Assembly: GCF_014698065.1 (NCBI RefSeq)
Contig: NZ_JACJSI010000016.1
Location: 47,417-111,416, forward strand
DNA: 64,000 nt
Reading direction: 5' to 3'
From: Nostoc flagelliforme FACHB-838
GTDB lineage: Bacteria > Cyanobacteriota > Cyanobacteriia > Cyanobacteriales > Nostocaceae
Shown: piece after piece, positions 44,812 to 53,660 of the stretch
Position numbering within the stretch: position 1 is the first letter of the stretch
Layout: each line of letters starts with the position of its first letter
Translations under genes and position numbers: made by a program
Notes under the pieces: generated by a model
Database searches by the model: none
Seen by the model: the letters and a program-made list of their open reading frames with translations, nothing else
Told to the model about the DNA's origin: nothing

Positions 44812-46224
44812 ATGGTTATTAGCAACCGCATTTTAGAGCAAAACAACTTTCCAATCAAACTGCTACTAGAAAAGGAGTTACAGCATACTAAATCTGTAAT
44901 TGTTGATATGGAAGATGCAGTTTTCTGGGTAAAGCCAGATGCGGGGTTTCTCTACGCCAATGATGCAGCGTGTAGTTTGGTGAAATATTCTCGTGAAGAA
45001 TTACTCTCTATGACTATGCACGACATCAAACCAGGCTTTTCGCCAGCAGTCTGGTCAAAGTATTGGAGAACTATTAAAGAGCAGGGCTACCTATACTTTG
45101 AATCTTTATATGGAACTAAAGAAGATCAGATTTTTCCCGTAGAACTTACTATTATTTATTTGGAATACAACTCTAGCGAATATGGCTGTATCTTGATTCG
45201 CAATATCAGTCAACGCCAGCAGACATCTATCGTCTTACAAAAGGTTAATGAAGTATTAGAGTGTAAAGTTCAACAGCTTACAGCTGAATTAAGAGACGCT
45301 AATCAGCAGTTATGCCGAGAGAAAGTTTTGCGCCAGCAGATAGAGACGGCTTTAGAACAAGAAAAACTACTCACTGAACACAAAGCGCACTTTTTCTCTA
45401 TGCTTTCTCATGAATTTCGCACTCCGTTAAATATTATCTCACTGTCCGCTAGTCTACTAAAACGTCATCTTCATCGGTGGACTGAAGATAAAAAATTACA
45501 ATACTTGCAACGCTTGGAAATGGGAGTTGAACAAATCAGCCAATTGATGGATGAAATTTTCCTCAACGGGAGAGCAGAAACAGAAAAGCTCAAGTTTGAG
45601 CCAAAACCACTTAATTTGTTCGAATTGTGCAGTGACATATTGGCAGAAATGAATTTAAACGAAAGCAACACCACTTGCTTAGTGCCGGGAGAACATAATG
45701 ACAGTTCCTCGTGGAAAGAATCACACCAGTTACCACTACCGAGGGAATCTCCCCGTAAGGGAGAAGTTTCGAGCAAAGAAAGCCTCTGCTCAAACAACTC
45801 TGTACAACACGATCGCTTCTCAATATCTGCGTCACCGGAGACTCCTGACTACGCAGTTACCTTAATTAGTCAAGGTGATTGTACAGTTTGTGTAGATCAA
45901 AAATTGCTACAGTCTATTCTCAGAAATTTGCTCTCAAATGCGGTCAAATATTCTCCAAGCGGCAGCACGATTGATTTGATAGTTTCTCGCCGGGATGAAC
46001 AAGTCATCTTTCAGATTAAGGATCGAGGAATTGGCATTTCTGTAGGAGATCAACCACGACTATTTAAGCCATTTCATCGCGGTACGAATATCGGCAATAT
46101 CCCCGGTAATGGATTAGGATTAGCACTTGTCAAAAAGCTTGTAGACCTGCATGGTGGTGAAATTTCAGTTGCCAGCGAGGTTGGAATAGGTACTACATTC
46201 ACAATTGCCCTACCGGTGCAGTGA
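44812..46224 (+). CDS. PAS-domain sensor histidine kinase
   Basis: 470 residues, soluble. PAS domain at about 24-135 (VDMEDAVFWVKPDAGFLYAND), a coiled-coil linker (about 140-190), H-box with H200 (MLSHEFRTPLN), N-box NLLSNAVKYSPSG, and G-box GNGLGLALVKK. A hydrophilic, probably repeat-derived segment (about 290-345; PRESPRKGEVSSKES) is inserted between the dimerisation and ATPase domains. The AraC-type response regulator gene follows 73 bp downstream and is the likely partner. Confidence 0.9.
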   Translation: MVISNRILEQNNFPIKLLLEKELQHTKSVIVDMEDAVFWVKPDAGFLYANDAACSLVKYSREELLSMTMHDIKPGFSPAVWSKYWRTIKEQGYLYFESLYGTKEDQIFPVELTIIYLEYNSSEYGCILIRNISQRQQTSIVLQKVNEVLECKVQQLTAELRDANQQLCREKVLRQQIETALEQEKLLTEHKAHFFSMLSHEFRTPLNIISLSASLLKRHLHRWTEDKKLQYLQRLEMGVEQISQLMDEIFLNGRAETEKLKFEPKPLNLFELCSDILAEMNLNESNTTCLVPGEHNDSSSWKESHQLPLPRESPRKGEVSSKESLCSNNSVQHDRFSISASPETPDYAVTLISQGDCTVCVDQKLLQSILRNLLSNAVKYSPSGSTIDLIVSRRDEQVIFQIKDRGIGISVGDQPRLFKPFHRGTNIGNIPGNGLGLALVKKLVDLHGGEISVASEVGIGTTFTIALPVQ

Positions 46225-46297
46225 CTATCTCTGCAACAGGACAGCCAAAAAGTCTATGTAAAACTCATAATTCATCTGACGCTTACAAGGGGACACT

Positions 46298-47086
46298 ATG
46301 ATTAAAATTCTAGTGATTGAAGATGAGCCAGAAAGCCGAGATATATTTTTAGACAGTTTAGAAGCAGAAGGGTTTGAAGCGATCGCAGCCGAAAATGGTC
46401 TTGTTGGTATTCAGCAAGCACAAGAACACTTGCCTGATTTGGTACTGTGCGACATTATGATGCCAGAACTAGATGGTTATGGTGTTCTGCATACATTGCG
46501 CCAAAACCCTTTAACAGCAACAATTCCCTTCATTTTTCTCAGTGCAAAATCTACTAAAACTGAGGTTCGTCAAGGGATGAATTTGGGAGCTGACGACTAT
46601 CTTACCAAGCCCTCGACAGTAGAGGAATTATTGGAAGCGATCGCTACCCGATTAGAAAAACAAGCAACCATGCGCCAGTGCTATGTTGCTCAGTTCCAGC
46701 CAGTTCCAGAACCCCAAAGTACTGACGCAGACACATCAGCAAATTCCCAATCACTCTTGCCTACTTGCCCTCAACTTAAAGATGTTTTTGACTTTATCGA
46801 AGCCAATTATCATCAATCCATTACCCTGTGCGATGTCGCCCAAGCAGTAGGTTATTCCGCAGCTTACTTAACTGACTTAGTGCGACGCCAGACAGGAAAA
46901 CCAGTGAATCATTGGATTGTCGAACGCCGAATGGCAGCAGTGCGTACCTTACTTTTGGAAACCGACCAATCTGTAAATCAGATTGCTGAGGCTGTGGGTT
47001 ATCAGAATGAGGGGCATTTCTACCGCCAGTTTCGCCAATATCATGGGACTACCCCCCAAGTTTGGCGGAAGGCGCAGCGCATTTAA
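46298..47086 (+). CDS. Response regulator with AraC-type DNA-binding domain
   Basis: 262 residues. Receiver domain 1-120 with phospho-acceptor D52 (LCDIMMPELDG), acidic pair E8-D9 and K104 (YLTKPS). Linker about 125-155, then an AraC/XylS double helix-turn-helix (about 160-260; VAQAVGYSAAYLTDLVRRQTG and IAEAVGYQNEGHFYRQFRQ). Likely phosphorylated by the kinase encoded just upstream. Start ATG after AAGGGGA. Confidence 0.92.
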   Translation: MIKILVIEDEPESRDIFLDSLEAEGFEAIAAENGLVGIQQAQEHLPDLVLCDIMMPELDGYGVLHTLRQNPLTATIPFIFLSAKSTKTEVRQGMNLGADDYLTKPSTVEELLEAIATRLEKQATMRQCYVAQFQPVPEPQSTDADTSANSQSLLPTCPQLKDVFDFIEANYHQSITLCDVAQAVGYSAAYLTDLVRRQTGKPVNHWIVERRMAAVRTLLLETDQSVNQIAEAVGYQNEGHFYRQFRQYHGTTPQVWRKAQRI

Positions 47087-47202
47087 TCCAGCATAAATTA
47101 GAACCGAAAAAATTGTTAGTTTTCTCAAAATATTAGGCATTGTTATCTAATTTAAAATTTTTTAGGTTGTTAGGAGGTAAAATAGTTTATGAATAATTAG
47201 AC

Positions 47203-48477
47203 ATGAACGATTTCAATAGATTGCTCCAGCCAAAGGAGCTAGCTACTTCTTTTGAAGAGGTTCAGGAACCATCTACAAAAGATTTTGATATTGATAGATT
47301 GCTTCAACCGATGGAGCAATCTACATTCTTTAGTGAATATTGGGAGCAACGCCCCCTCATCCTTTCGAGAAGAAAAGCAAATTATTATTCCAGCTTATTC
47401 TCAATGCAAGATGTCGATTCTGTCATCTATTTTACAAAGCCTACTAATACTCATATTAGATTATTGAATAATGGTCAATTGAAGCCTAATAATTACGTTA
47501 ATCGTAATGGGATTCTGAATATTAACCAACTGTACGATGGGTATCATCAAGGTAATACAATCATATTAGAAGGACTTCATGAGCGCTGGAAATCGATATC
47601 AATTTTTAGCAGACATTTAGAAAGTTTTTTCAATCATCCCGTGAATGTCAACATGTACCTGACACCCAGAAATTCGCAAGGATTCTCACCACATTTCGAC
47701 ACCCATGATGTTTTCATTCTGCAAGTTGAAGGAAAAAAGCACTGGCGTATTTATGATTCTTTCTTATGTTTACCTTCGCCAATGATGGATGAAAGTCAAC
47801 AGTTCATACCTCAGGACAAACTCAGTAATCCTTTATATGAAGTCGTCCTGAATGCTGGCGAACTGCTATATATTCCTCGCGGCTATGTTCACGAGGCATT
47901 AACTTCTGACTGTTCCTCTCTCCATCTGACTGTGGGCATTGCGACCTTCAGCTGGGCTGACCTGATTTCTAATGCACTTAGGTCAGTAAATGAGCAGAAT
48001 GTTTGCTTTCGCAAATCTTTGCCGATTGGTTTCTTAAACTATGATGAGATGATAGAGTCTCTCAAACATCAATTTAAAGAACTGCTCGAACTACTATCAA
48101 ATACTGCGATTGAGGACGCGGTTAATCGACTTGCAAAGAAGTTCTTTAGGCAGATGCCACCACTTCCCGACGGTCACTTTACCCAGATTGATGACCTCAG
48201 CCAGATTGACCTAGATACTATTGTCGAAAAAAGAAAGGGCATGATCTGTCGCATCATTAGAGAAGAAGGTTCGATAAGCATTCAATTCCCTGGAAACCAA
48301 GTCAGGGGCCCAAATTATATAGAGCCAGCACTTCGCTTTATTGCTGCTTCAGGAGCATTCCCTGTTAGAGCTATATCTGAGACTCTCAGTGATAATGGAA
48401 AGTTGGTTTTAGTGCGTCGCTTGCTAAAAGAAGGACTGTTAACTAGGGCGCAAGAAAAGACTCTCTACTCGACCTAG
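47203..48477 (+). CDS. JmjC/cupin-like 2OG-Fe(II) oxygenase of a RiPP locus
   Basis: 424-residue cupin_4/ROX-like oxygenase. Metal ligands H164-x-D166 (FSPHFDTHDVF) and H230 (RGYVHEAL) are clear, with K/R residues for 2OG in between, and a C-terminal winged-helix-like half. The N-terminus has an internal duplication: NRLLQPKELATSFEE (5-19) repeats as DRLLQPMEQSTFFSE (31-45). It is followed by a terminator, then the precursor peptide, so it may hydroxylate the peptide; this is inferred from position. The C-terminal 18 codons are duplicated again at 49566-49620. Confidence 0.85.
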   Translation: MNDFNRLLQPKELATSFEEVQEPSTKDFDIDRLLQPMEQSTFFSEYWEQRPLILSRRKANYYSSLFSMQDVDSVIYFTKPTNTHIRLLNNGQLKPNNYVNRNGILNINQLYDGYHQGNTIILEGLHERWKSISIFSRHLESFFNHPVNVNMYLTPRNSQGFSPHFDTHDVFILQVEGKKHWRIYDSFLCLPSPMMDESQQFIPQDKLSNPLYEVVLNAGELLYIPRGYVHEALTSDCSSLHLTVGIATFSWADLISNALRSVNEQNVCFRKSLPIGFLNYDEMIESLKHQFKELLELLSNTAIEDAVNRLAKKFFRQMPPLPDGHFTQIDDLSQIDLDTIVEKRKGMICRIIREEGSISIQFPGNQVRGPNYIEPALRFIAASGAFPVRAISETLSDNGKLVLVRRLLKEGLLTRAQEKTLYST

Positions 48478-48569
48478 AAGTTGAGCAAACTTTAGGCTAA
48501 AACCACCATAAAGCATTAGATGTTCGCTCTAGCATTGAGTAGCGAGTTCTGCTATTAACACAATTTGTA

Positions 48570-48612
48570 AAGACCTACAAGTATATCAAGAAACGCTTGT
48601 CAGGTCTTTTTG
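48570..48612 (+). terminator. Intrinsic terminator after the oxygenase gene
   Basis: AAGACCTACAAG ... CTTGTCAGGTCTTTTT: stem then T-run. Duplicated at 49715-49757. Confidence 0.75.
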
Positions 48613-48797
48613 CTTATAGTTATTTGCTTGCAATTATAGGCTTTAAGCTGACAATAAATTCAAATAAATATGCTGTTGTGAAGCAATATCTAATTCAAAT
48701 AATCAAGCAAACTAACGCAATCACCGAGAGTTTTAGACTTAGCTTTATTCTCATTGAAAATTAAATAAGCAGGAGCGAAAAAAACGTGAGTCTTAGC

Positions 48798-48816
48798 GAA
48801 AAATTGTGGATTGTGA
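48798..48816 (+). promoter_or_regulatory. Shared 19-bp motif upstream of precursor 1
   Basis: GAAAAATTGTGGATTGTGA, a direct repeat of ATTGTGR. Identical to 49948-49966 and two mismatches from 52922-52940 before the Nif11 operon. Confidence 0.6.
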
Positions 48817-48872
48817 ATGCAGATTACATCTTGTAAATTGATAGTTGTAAAGCCTTTATAGGAAATTTAAAA

Positions 48873-49190
48873 ATGGCTGAACAACAGAAAATGACTAGAA
48901 ACGAATTGGAAGCCAAATTAGTTGCCCATGCTTGGCAGGACGAAGCGTTTAAGCAAGAACTAATTAGCAATCCTAGAGCAGCGGTTGAAAGAGAAATTGG
49001 ACAAAAGGTTCCAGAAAGTACAGACATTCGGGTGTTGGAGGAAACGGGTAACACCATCTATTTTGTGCTTCCCAAGAAGCCCAGCATTGACGAATTGTCT
49101 GAGGAACAGTTGGAGGCTGTTGCAGGAGGTGACGGTGGGGATATTCTACCCGATAGCGTTTCAGTTCTTACTGTTTCATGGGACCTTTAA
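48873..49190 (+). CDS. NHLP-type RiPP precursor peptide 1
   Basis: 105 residues. The leader (about 1-86) resembles the nitrile-hydratase-alpha-like NHLP leader, with an acidic ELSEEQLEAVAGG end and a GG site at 85-86. The remaining 19-residue core, DGGDILPDSVSVLTVSWDL, has Ser and Thr but no Cys, so any azolines would be oxazolines. A ribosome site (AGGAA) lies 8 bp upstream. Terminator follows. A nearly identical copy lies 1150 bp downstream, and a fused cyclodehydratase follows that. Confidence 0.88.
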   Translation: MAEQQKMTRNELEAKLVAHAWQDEAFKQELISNPRAAVEREIGQKVPESTDIRVLEETGNTIYFVLPKKPSIDELSEEQLEAVAGGDGGDILPDSVSVLTVSWDL

Positions 49191-49281
49191 TCAACTATCG
49201 TCCTTTAGATATAACAAATCTGGAACCACAGATGATAATCTACGGACTTAGTAACTAGCAGAATTTGCAACTTCATTTGTG

Positions 49282-49323
49282 AAGACCCGCAAGTGTTTTT
49301 AAAAAAGCACTTCGGGTCTTTTA
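49282..49323 (+). terminator. Intrinsic terminator after precursor 1
   Basis: AAGACCCGCAAGTG ... GCACTTCGGGTCTTTT. Duplicated at 50432-50471. Confidence 0.75.
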
Positions 49324-49413
49324 CTTCACATAAAAACTCAATAATATGTAAAAAAGTAGAAAAAACCAGATTGAAATTTATGGAATATTGAGTGAGAAAC
49401 AAAGGTAAAAATA

Positions 49414-49572
49414 ATGATTAATCAACCAAGATTTAAAGCTTGCTTTCGTATCGAAACCTTAGAGTCAGATAGCGTATTTTTGCTGTCTGAGAAAGGTAAT
49501 TTTTTTCTCAGAGGTCGCCTCTATTACCTATTAGCAGCGTTGCTTGATGGTTGCCATAACGTTGATTGCTAA
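49414..49572 (+). pseudogene. Truncated 5' fragment of the cyclodehydratase gene
   Basis: Encodes 52 residues (starts MINQPRFKACFRIETLES) identical in most positions to the N-terminus of the full cyclodehydratase at 50563, then stops at TAA where the sequence joins the duplicated tail of the oxygenase gene (TTGCTAAAAGAAGGACTG). A by-product of the tandem duplication. Confidence 0.85.
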
Positions 49573-49714
49573 AAGAAGGACTGTTAACTAGGGCGCAAGA
49601 AAAGACTCTCTACTCGACCTAGAAGTTGAACGAACTTTAGGCTAAAACCACCATGAAGCATTAGATGTTCGCTTTAGCATTGAGTAGCGAGTTCTACTAT
49701 CAACACAATTTGTA

Positions 49715-49757
49715 AAGACCTACAAGTATATCAAGAAACGCTTGTCAGGTCTTTTTG
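49715..49757 (+). terminator. Duplicated terminator (oxygenase type)
   Basis: Copy of 48570-48612 within the second duplication unit. Confidence 0.7.
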
Positions 49758-49947
49758 CTTATTTATAATCATTCGCTTGCAATGATAGCCTTTAACCTGA
49801 CAATAAATTCAAATAAATATGCTGTTGTGAAGCAATATATGATTCAAACAATCAAGCAAACTAACGCAATCACCGAGAGTTTTAGGTTTAGCTTTATTCT
49901 CATTTAAACCTTAAATAAGCAGGAGCAAAAAAAACGTGAGTCTTAGC

Positions 49948-49966
49948 GAAAAATTGTGGATTGTGA
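49948..49966 (+). promoter_or_regulatory. Shared 19-bp motif upstream of precursor 2
   Basis: GAAAAATTGTGGATTGTGA, identical to 48798-48816. Confidence 0.6.
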
Positions 49967-50022
49967 ATGCAGCTTACATCTTATAAATTGATAGTTGTAA
50001 AGCCTTTATAGGAGATTTAAAA

Positions 50023-50340
50023 ATGGCTGAACAACAGAAAATAACTAAAAACGAATTGGAAGCCAAATTAGTTGCCCATGCTTGGCAGGACGAAGCGTTT
50101 AAGCAAGAACTAATCAGCAATCCCAGAGCAGCGGTTGAAAGAGAAATTGGACAAAAGGTTCCAGAAAGCACAGACATTCGAGTGCTTGAAGAAACTGGTA
50201 ATACCATCTATTTTGTGCTTCCTAAGAAGCCCAGCATTGACGAATTGTCTGAGGAACAGTTGGAGGCTGTTGCAGGTGGTGACGGTGGGGATATTCTACC
50301 CGAAAGCGTTTCAGTTCTTACTGTTTCATGGGACCTTTAA
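50023..50340 (+). CDS. NHLP-type RiPP precursor peptide 2
   Basis: 105 residues, differing from precursor 1 at only a few positions; in the core one Asp is Glu (DILPESV instead of DILPDSV). Same leader, GG site and Ser/Thr-only core. A better ribosome site (AGGAG) precedes it. This copy directly precedes the intact cyclodehydratase gene. Confidence 0.88.
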   Translation: MAEQQKITKNELEAKLVAHAWQDEAFKQELISNPRAAVEREIGQKVPESTDIRVLEETGNTIYFVLPKKPSIDELSEEQLEAVAGGDGGDILPESVSVLTVSWDL

Positions 50341-50431
50341 TCAACTATCGTCCTTTAGATATAACAAATCTGGAACCACAGATGATAATCTACGGGCTTA
50401 GTAACTAGCAGAATTTGCAACTTCATTTGTG

Positions 50432-50471
50432 AAGACCCGCAAGTGTGCTTAAAAAACAATTCGGGTCTTTT
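50432..50471 (+). terminator. Intrinsic terminator after precursor 2
   Basis: AAGACCCGCAAGTGTGC ... AATTCGGGTCTTTT; weaker stem than the copy at 49282. Confidence 0.65.
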
Positions 50472-50562
50472 ACTGCACATAAAAACTCAAGAATATGCAA
50501 AAAAGCAGAAAAAACTAAATTGAAATTTATGAAATATTGAGTGAGAAACAAAGGTAAAAATA

Positions 50563-52821
50563 ATGATTAATCAACCAAGATTTAAAGCTTGCTTTCGTGT
50601 CGAAACTTTAGAGCCAGATAGTGTATTTTTGCTATCTGAGAAAGATAATTTTTTTCTCAAAGGTCGCCTCTATTACCTGTTAGCAGCGTTGCTAGATGGT
50701 TGTCATAACGTTGATAGTATAGTTAACAAGCTTCAAGGGCAAGCTTCTACTGCTGAAATTTACTACGCTTTGACATCCTTAGAAAACAAGGGATACATCA
50801 TTGAAACCGATGACATGATATCTGATGAAAATGCCGCTTTTTGGAATTTTCTTGACGTTGACCCAAAGGTAGCGACAAGCCGATTGCAAACAACTAAAGT
50901 TGCTGTAACTTCATTTGGTACAGTCACACCAGAACCATTTCTTTCCATGCTAGAGTCGCTGAATATTCAAGTCGGTGATGATGGAGATATTTCGGTAGTG
51001 TTTACCGATGACTACCTTCGAGCTGACTTGGATGCGTTTAACCAGAAAGCTTTGAAATTTCAACGCCCTTGGATGCTGGTCAAACCCATAGGAACCATTG
51101 TTTGGGTTGGGCCGATATTTCACCCTGGTAAAACAGGTTGTTGGGCGTGTTTGGCTCAACGCCTCCAAACACAGCGCCGAGTTGAAACTTTTGTACAGAG
51201 AAAAAAGGGCATCGCAGCGCCTTTAACAACTTCCCTGGCTGGACTGCCTTCGACATTCCAAACAGTGCTAGCTATGGCGGCAACGGAAGCCGTTAAATGG
51301 ATTGTTAATAGAGAGAATAAACAGCTTGACAACACTATGGTTACCTTTGATGTCACATCTCTGGAGATACAAAACCACACTTTAACTCGGCGTCCTCAGT
51401 GTCCTTATTGTGGCGAACCAAAATATCTTTTAAACAAAAAACAACAACCCCTTGTTCTTGAAAGTCGGAAGAAAACTTTCACTGCGGATGGGGGACATCG
51501 CTATTCTTCACCTGAAGCAACCTTCAAGGAATATCAACACCACATTAGTCCTATTACGGGCATTGTTAATGGATTAAAGCGATTGCGCCGAACAGAAAAT
51601 GGTTTGATCCACATTTATTCTGGTGGGCAAAATTTGGCTTTAACATACGATAGTTTTCATTCCTTACGCCGAAGTTTGCGAAGCAGAAGTGCAGGCAAGG
51701 GGATGACCGAGTACCAAGCCAAGGTAAGTTGTCTTTGTGAATCGCTTGAGAGATATTCTGGTGTCTTCCAGGGAGACGAAATTAGAAAAAAAGCTAGTTA
51801 CAAAGAAATGGGAGAAGCCGCAATCTACCCCAATGCCTGCATGAATTTCAGCGAAGTACAATACAAAAACCGTAAGGAATGGAACGCAAAATTAACGACT
51901 AGTTTTCACTGGGTTCCAAATCCCTTTGATGAGGAAGTAGAAATTGAGTGGACACCAGTCTGGTCTTTGACATACAAAGAATTTAAATACTTGCCAACCG
52001 CTTACTGCTATTTCAGTTATCCTCTTCTCAATAGAGAAAACGCTTTCTGCAATCCTTGTTCAAACGGCAATGCTGCTGGTAACACAATAGAGGAAGCTAT
52101 CCTTCAGGGATTTATGGAATTGGTAGAACGGGATAGTGTCTGTTTGTGGTGGTACAACCGCGTCAGGAGACCAGTGGTCGATTTAGACACTTTTAATGAG
52201 CCGTATTTCCAATCATTGAAAGATTATTACAAAACAATTCAACGTGATATTTGGGTTCTTGATATAACTAGCGATTTAAATATTCCTACTTTCATTGCTG
52301 TTTCAAGGAGAACTGATAAAGAGATAGAGGATATTATCTTAGGTTGTGGTACCCATTTTGACCCTAGAATTGCCATCCTTCGGGCATTGACCGAGGCGAA
52401 TCAGTCTCTTCCTGCTGTTTTCCCAATTGCTGTTGATGAAAGTGGTGAATATGCCATAGATGATAGTGACACCATAAATTGGTGGAAAACAGCAACGTTA
52501 GAAAATCAGCCTTATCTAGTTCCAGACGAAAGCGTTGCACCAAGAGTTTGTTCTGATTATGCCCAGCTTTGGAGTGATGATTTGCTGAAGGATGTCATGA
52601 CTTGTGTAGACATTGCAGAGAAAAATGGTATGGAAACGTTGGTTCTAGACCAAACCCGTCCTGATGTAGGACTGAGTGTTGTAAAAGTTATTGTTCCTGG
52701 AATGCGTCATTTCTGGGCTAGGTTTGGTCCTGGGCGGCTTTACGATGTTCCCGTCAAGTTAGGTTGGATAAAAGAATCGCAGAGGGAAGATAAACTGAAT
52801 CCTATCCCATTTTTTTATTAA
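50563..52821 (+). CDS. Fused E1-like / YcaO cyclodehydratase (TOMM type)
   Basis: 752 residues. The N-terminal half carries a winged-helix leader-binding domain (about 1-90) and an E1-like fold with zinc cysteines CWAC (about 192-195) and CPYC (about 280-283). The C-terminal half is YcaO: SNGNAAGNTIEEAILQGFME and LVERDSVCLWWYNR are the ATP-binding helix motifs. It ends NPIPFFY rather than the PxPxP tail of some family members. Such enzymes turn Ser/Thr/Cys in precursor peptides into azolines, with the leader held by the first domain. No FMN dehydrogenase gene follows, so products would stay at the azoline stage. Very likely acts on the two NHLP precursors upstream. Confidence 0.92.
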   Translation: MINQPRFKACFRVETLEPDSVFLLSEKDNFFLKGRLYYLLAALLDGCHNVDSIVNKLQGQASTAEIYYALTSLENKGYIIETDDMISDENAAFWNFLDVDPKVATSRLQTTKVAVTSFGTVTPEPFLSMLESLNIQVGDDGDISVVFTDDYLRADLDAFNQKALKFQRPWMLVKPIGTIVWVGPIFHPGKTGCWACLAQRLQTQRRVETFVQRKKGIAAPLTTSLAGLPSTFQTVLAMAATEAVKWIVNRENKQLDNTMVTFDVTSLEIQNHTLTRRPQCPYCGEPKYLLNKKQQPLVLESRKKTFTADGGHRYSSPEATFKEYQHHISPITGIVNGLKRLRRTENGLIHIYSGGQNLALTYDSFHSLRRSLRSRSAGKGMTEYQAKVSCLCESLERYSGVFQGDEIRKKASYKEMGEAAIYPNACMNFSEVQYKNRKEWNAKLTTSFHWVPNPFDEEVEIEWTPVWSLTYKEFKYLPTAYCYFSYPLLNRENAFCNPCSNGNAAGNTIEEAILQGFMELVERDSVCLWWYNRVRRPVVDLDTFNEPYFQSLKDYYKTIQRDIWVLDITSDLNIPTFIAVSRRTDKEIEDIILGCGTHFDPRIAILRALTEANQSLPAVFPIAVDESGEYAIDDSDTINWWKTATLENQPYLVPDESVAPRVCSDYAQLWSDDLLKDVMTCVDIAEKNGMETLVLDQTRPDVGLSVVKVIVPGMRHFWARFGPGRLYDVPVKLGWIKESQREDKLNPIPFFY

Positions 52822-52921
52822 AACTAATCAAAAAAACTCTAGTTTTTTAGAGACTAGCAAAATACGCTATTACAGTAGGTTTAACATATCTTACAAAAGC
52901 GAAAAATTCGTTAGTCTGACT

Positions 52922-52940
52922 GAAAGATTGTGCATTGTGA
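52922..52940 (+). promoter_or_regulatory. Shared 19-bp motif upstream of the Nif11 operon
   Basis: GAAAGATTGTGCATTGTGA, two mismatches from the motif before both NHLP precursors, 151 bp before the broken Nif11 gene's ATG. Confidence 0.55.
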
Positions 52941-53090
52941 GCAGAAGTAGCATTCTCTAAGCTAAGTAATATAGCAGAAAGAACGGACTCCCCTATCCCC
53001 AAAATAGTGAGCGGTTATGAGGGTTTTTCATAAAGATTGTCTGCTTTTTTAATTTTTCCCTTTTTAGAGAGATATTAATAGGAGAAATCT

Positions 53091-53439
53091 ATGTCTATTG
53101 AAAGTGCAAAGGCATTCTATTCCAGGATGACCACAGATGAAACGTTCCGAACGCAATTAGAGCAGGCAGGAATTTAGGAAGAACGTGAGCAAATCCTGCA
53201 AGCTGCTGGTTATGATTGATTTCACACAATCAGAATGGCAAGCCGCCATAGCCGAAATTCAAGCATCAACTGCTGGTGATAGTGAACTCACTGACGCGGA
53301 GCTAACAGCAGTTAGCGGTGGCATAACCATAGGAGGATGCTTCCCACCGAAACAATTGCCAAGCGATCGCATCCAGTGGTCAGATAGCTGGCAGAATGAA
53401 CCCAAATCTACTTACGCCCTAGCAAGAGGTGTAATATGA
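53091..53439 (+). pseudogene. Broken Nif11-type RiPP precursor
   Basis: Starts with a good ribosome site (AGGAG, 53080-53084) and MSIESAKAFYSRMTTDETF, close to the Nif11 leader of the next big gene. A TAG stop interrupts at codon 29 (53175-53177) and a TGAT duplication near 53214-53221 shifts the frame; the rest (from about FTQSEWQAAIAEIQAST to ELTAVSGG and a 34-residue core with GCFPP) is intact in the +1 frame, which is open from a GTG at 53185. One Cys in the core. Confidence 0.7.
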
Positions 53440-53630
53440 GCCAAACAAGTAATTCTCCTGCTTCAGAGAAAGAATCACTTCCCAACCAAGGAATCGACAA
53501 TGTTTCAGATGCTCGTTCTCCTATCCTACCGCGTTCTGGTTGGCAAAATCGGCGAGCCTTTTTAAAGGTTCTTGTTAAGGCGAAGCAGTCCCTAGACATG
53601 GCAGAAATTACTGCAACTCTTTGGGATTGA
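53436..53630 (+). CDS. Small hypothetical protein in the Nif11 operon
   Basis: 64 residues, no recognised family. Its ATG overlaps the stop of the broken Nif11 gene (ATGA), implying coupling. The first half is Ser/Asn-rich, the second half (RRAFLKVLVKAKQSLDMAEI) an amphipathic helix. Could be a small leader-like or regulatory peptide. Confidence 0.45.
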   Translation: MSQTSNSPASEKESLPNQGIDNVSDARSPILPRSGWQNRRAFLKVLVKAKQSLDMAEITATLWD

Positions 53631-53660
53631 GGCAACTGATTTAATAGCCTCTTAAAATGT

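Larger units (their letters stand above)
48478..48872. other. Leader region of precursor gene 1
   Basis: Holds the terminator of the oxygenase gene, then an AT-rich stretch with the shared 19-bp motif (48798-48816), and a ribosome site close to the precursor ATG. No gene. Confidence 0.6.
49566..50717 (+). repeat. Second unit of a ~1.15-kb tandem duplication
   Basis: Begins inside the oxygenase C-terminal codons and ends inside the cyclodehydratase N-terminus; corresponds to 48421-49565. Offset is 1145-1150 bp along the unit. Confidence 0.85.

Noticed and set aside
48985..50401. 88-codon frames overlapping each precursor gene
   Set aside because: Out-of-frame readings of the precursors, identical in both copies only because of the duplication.
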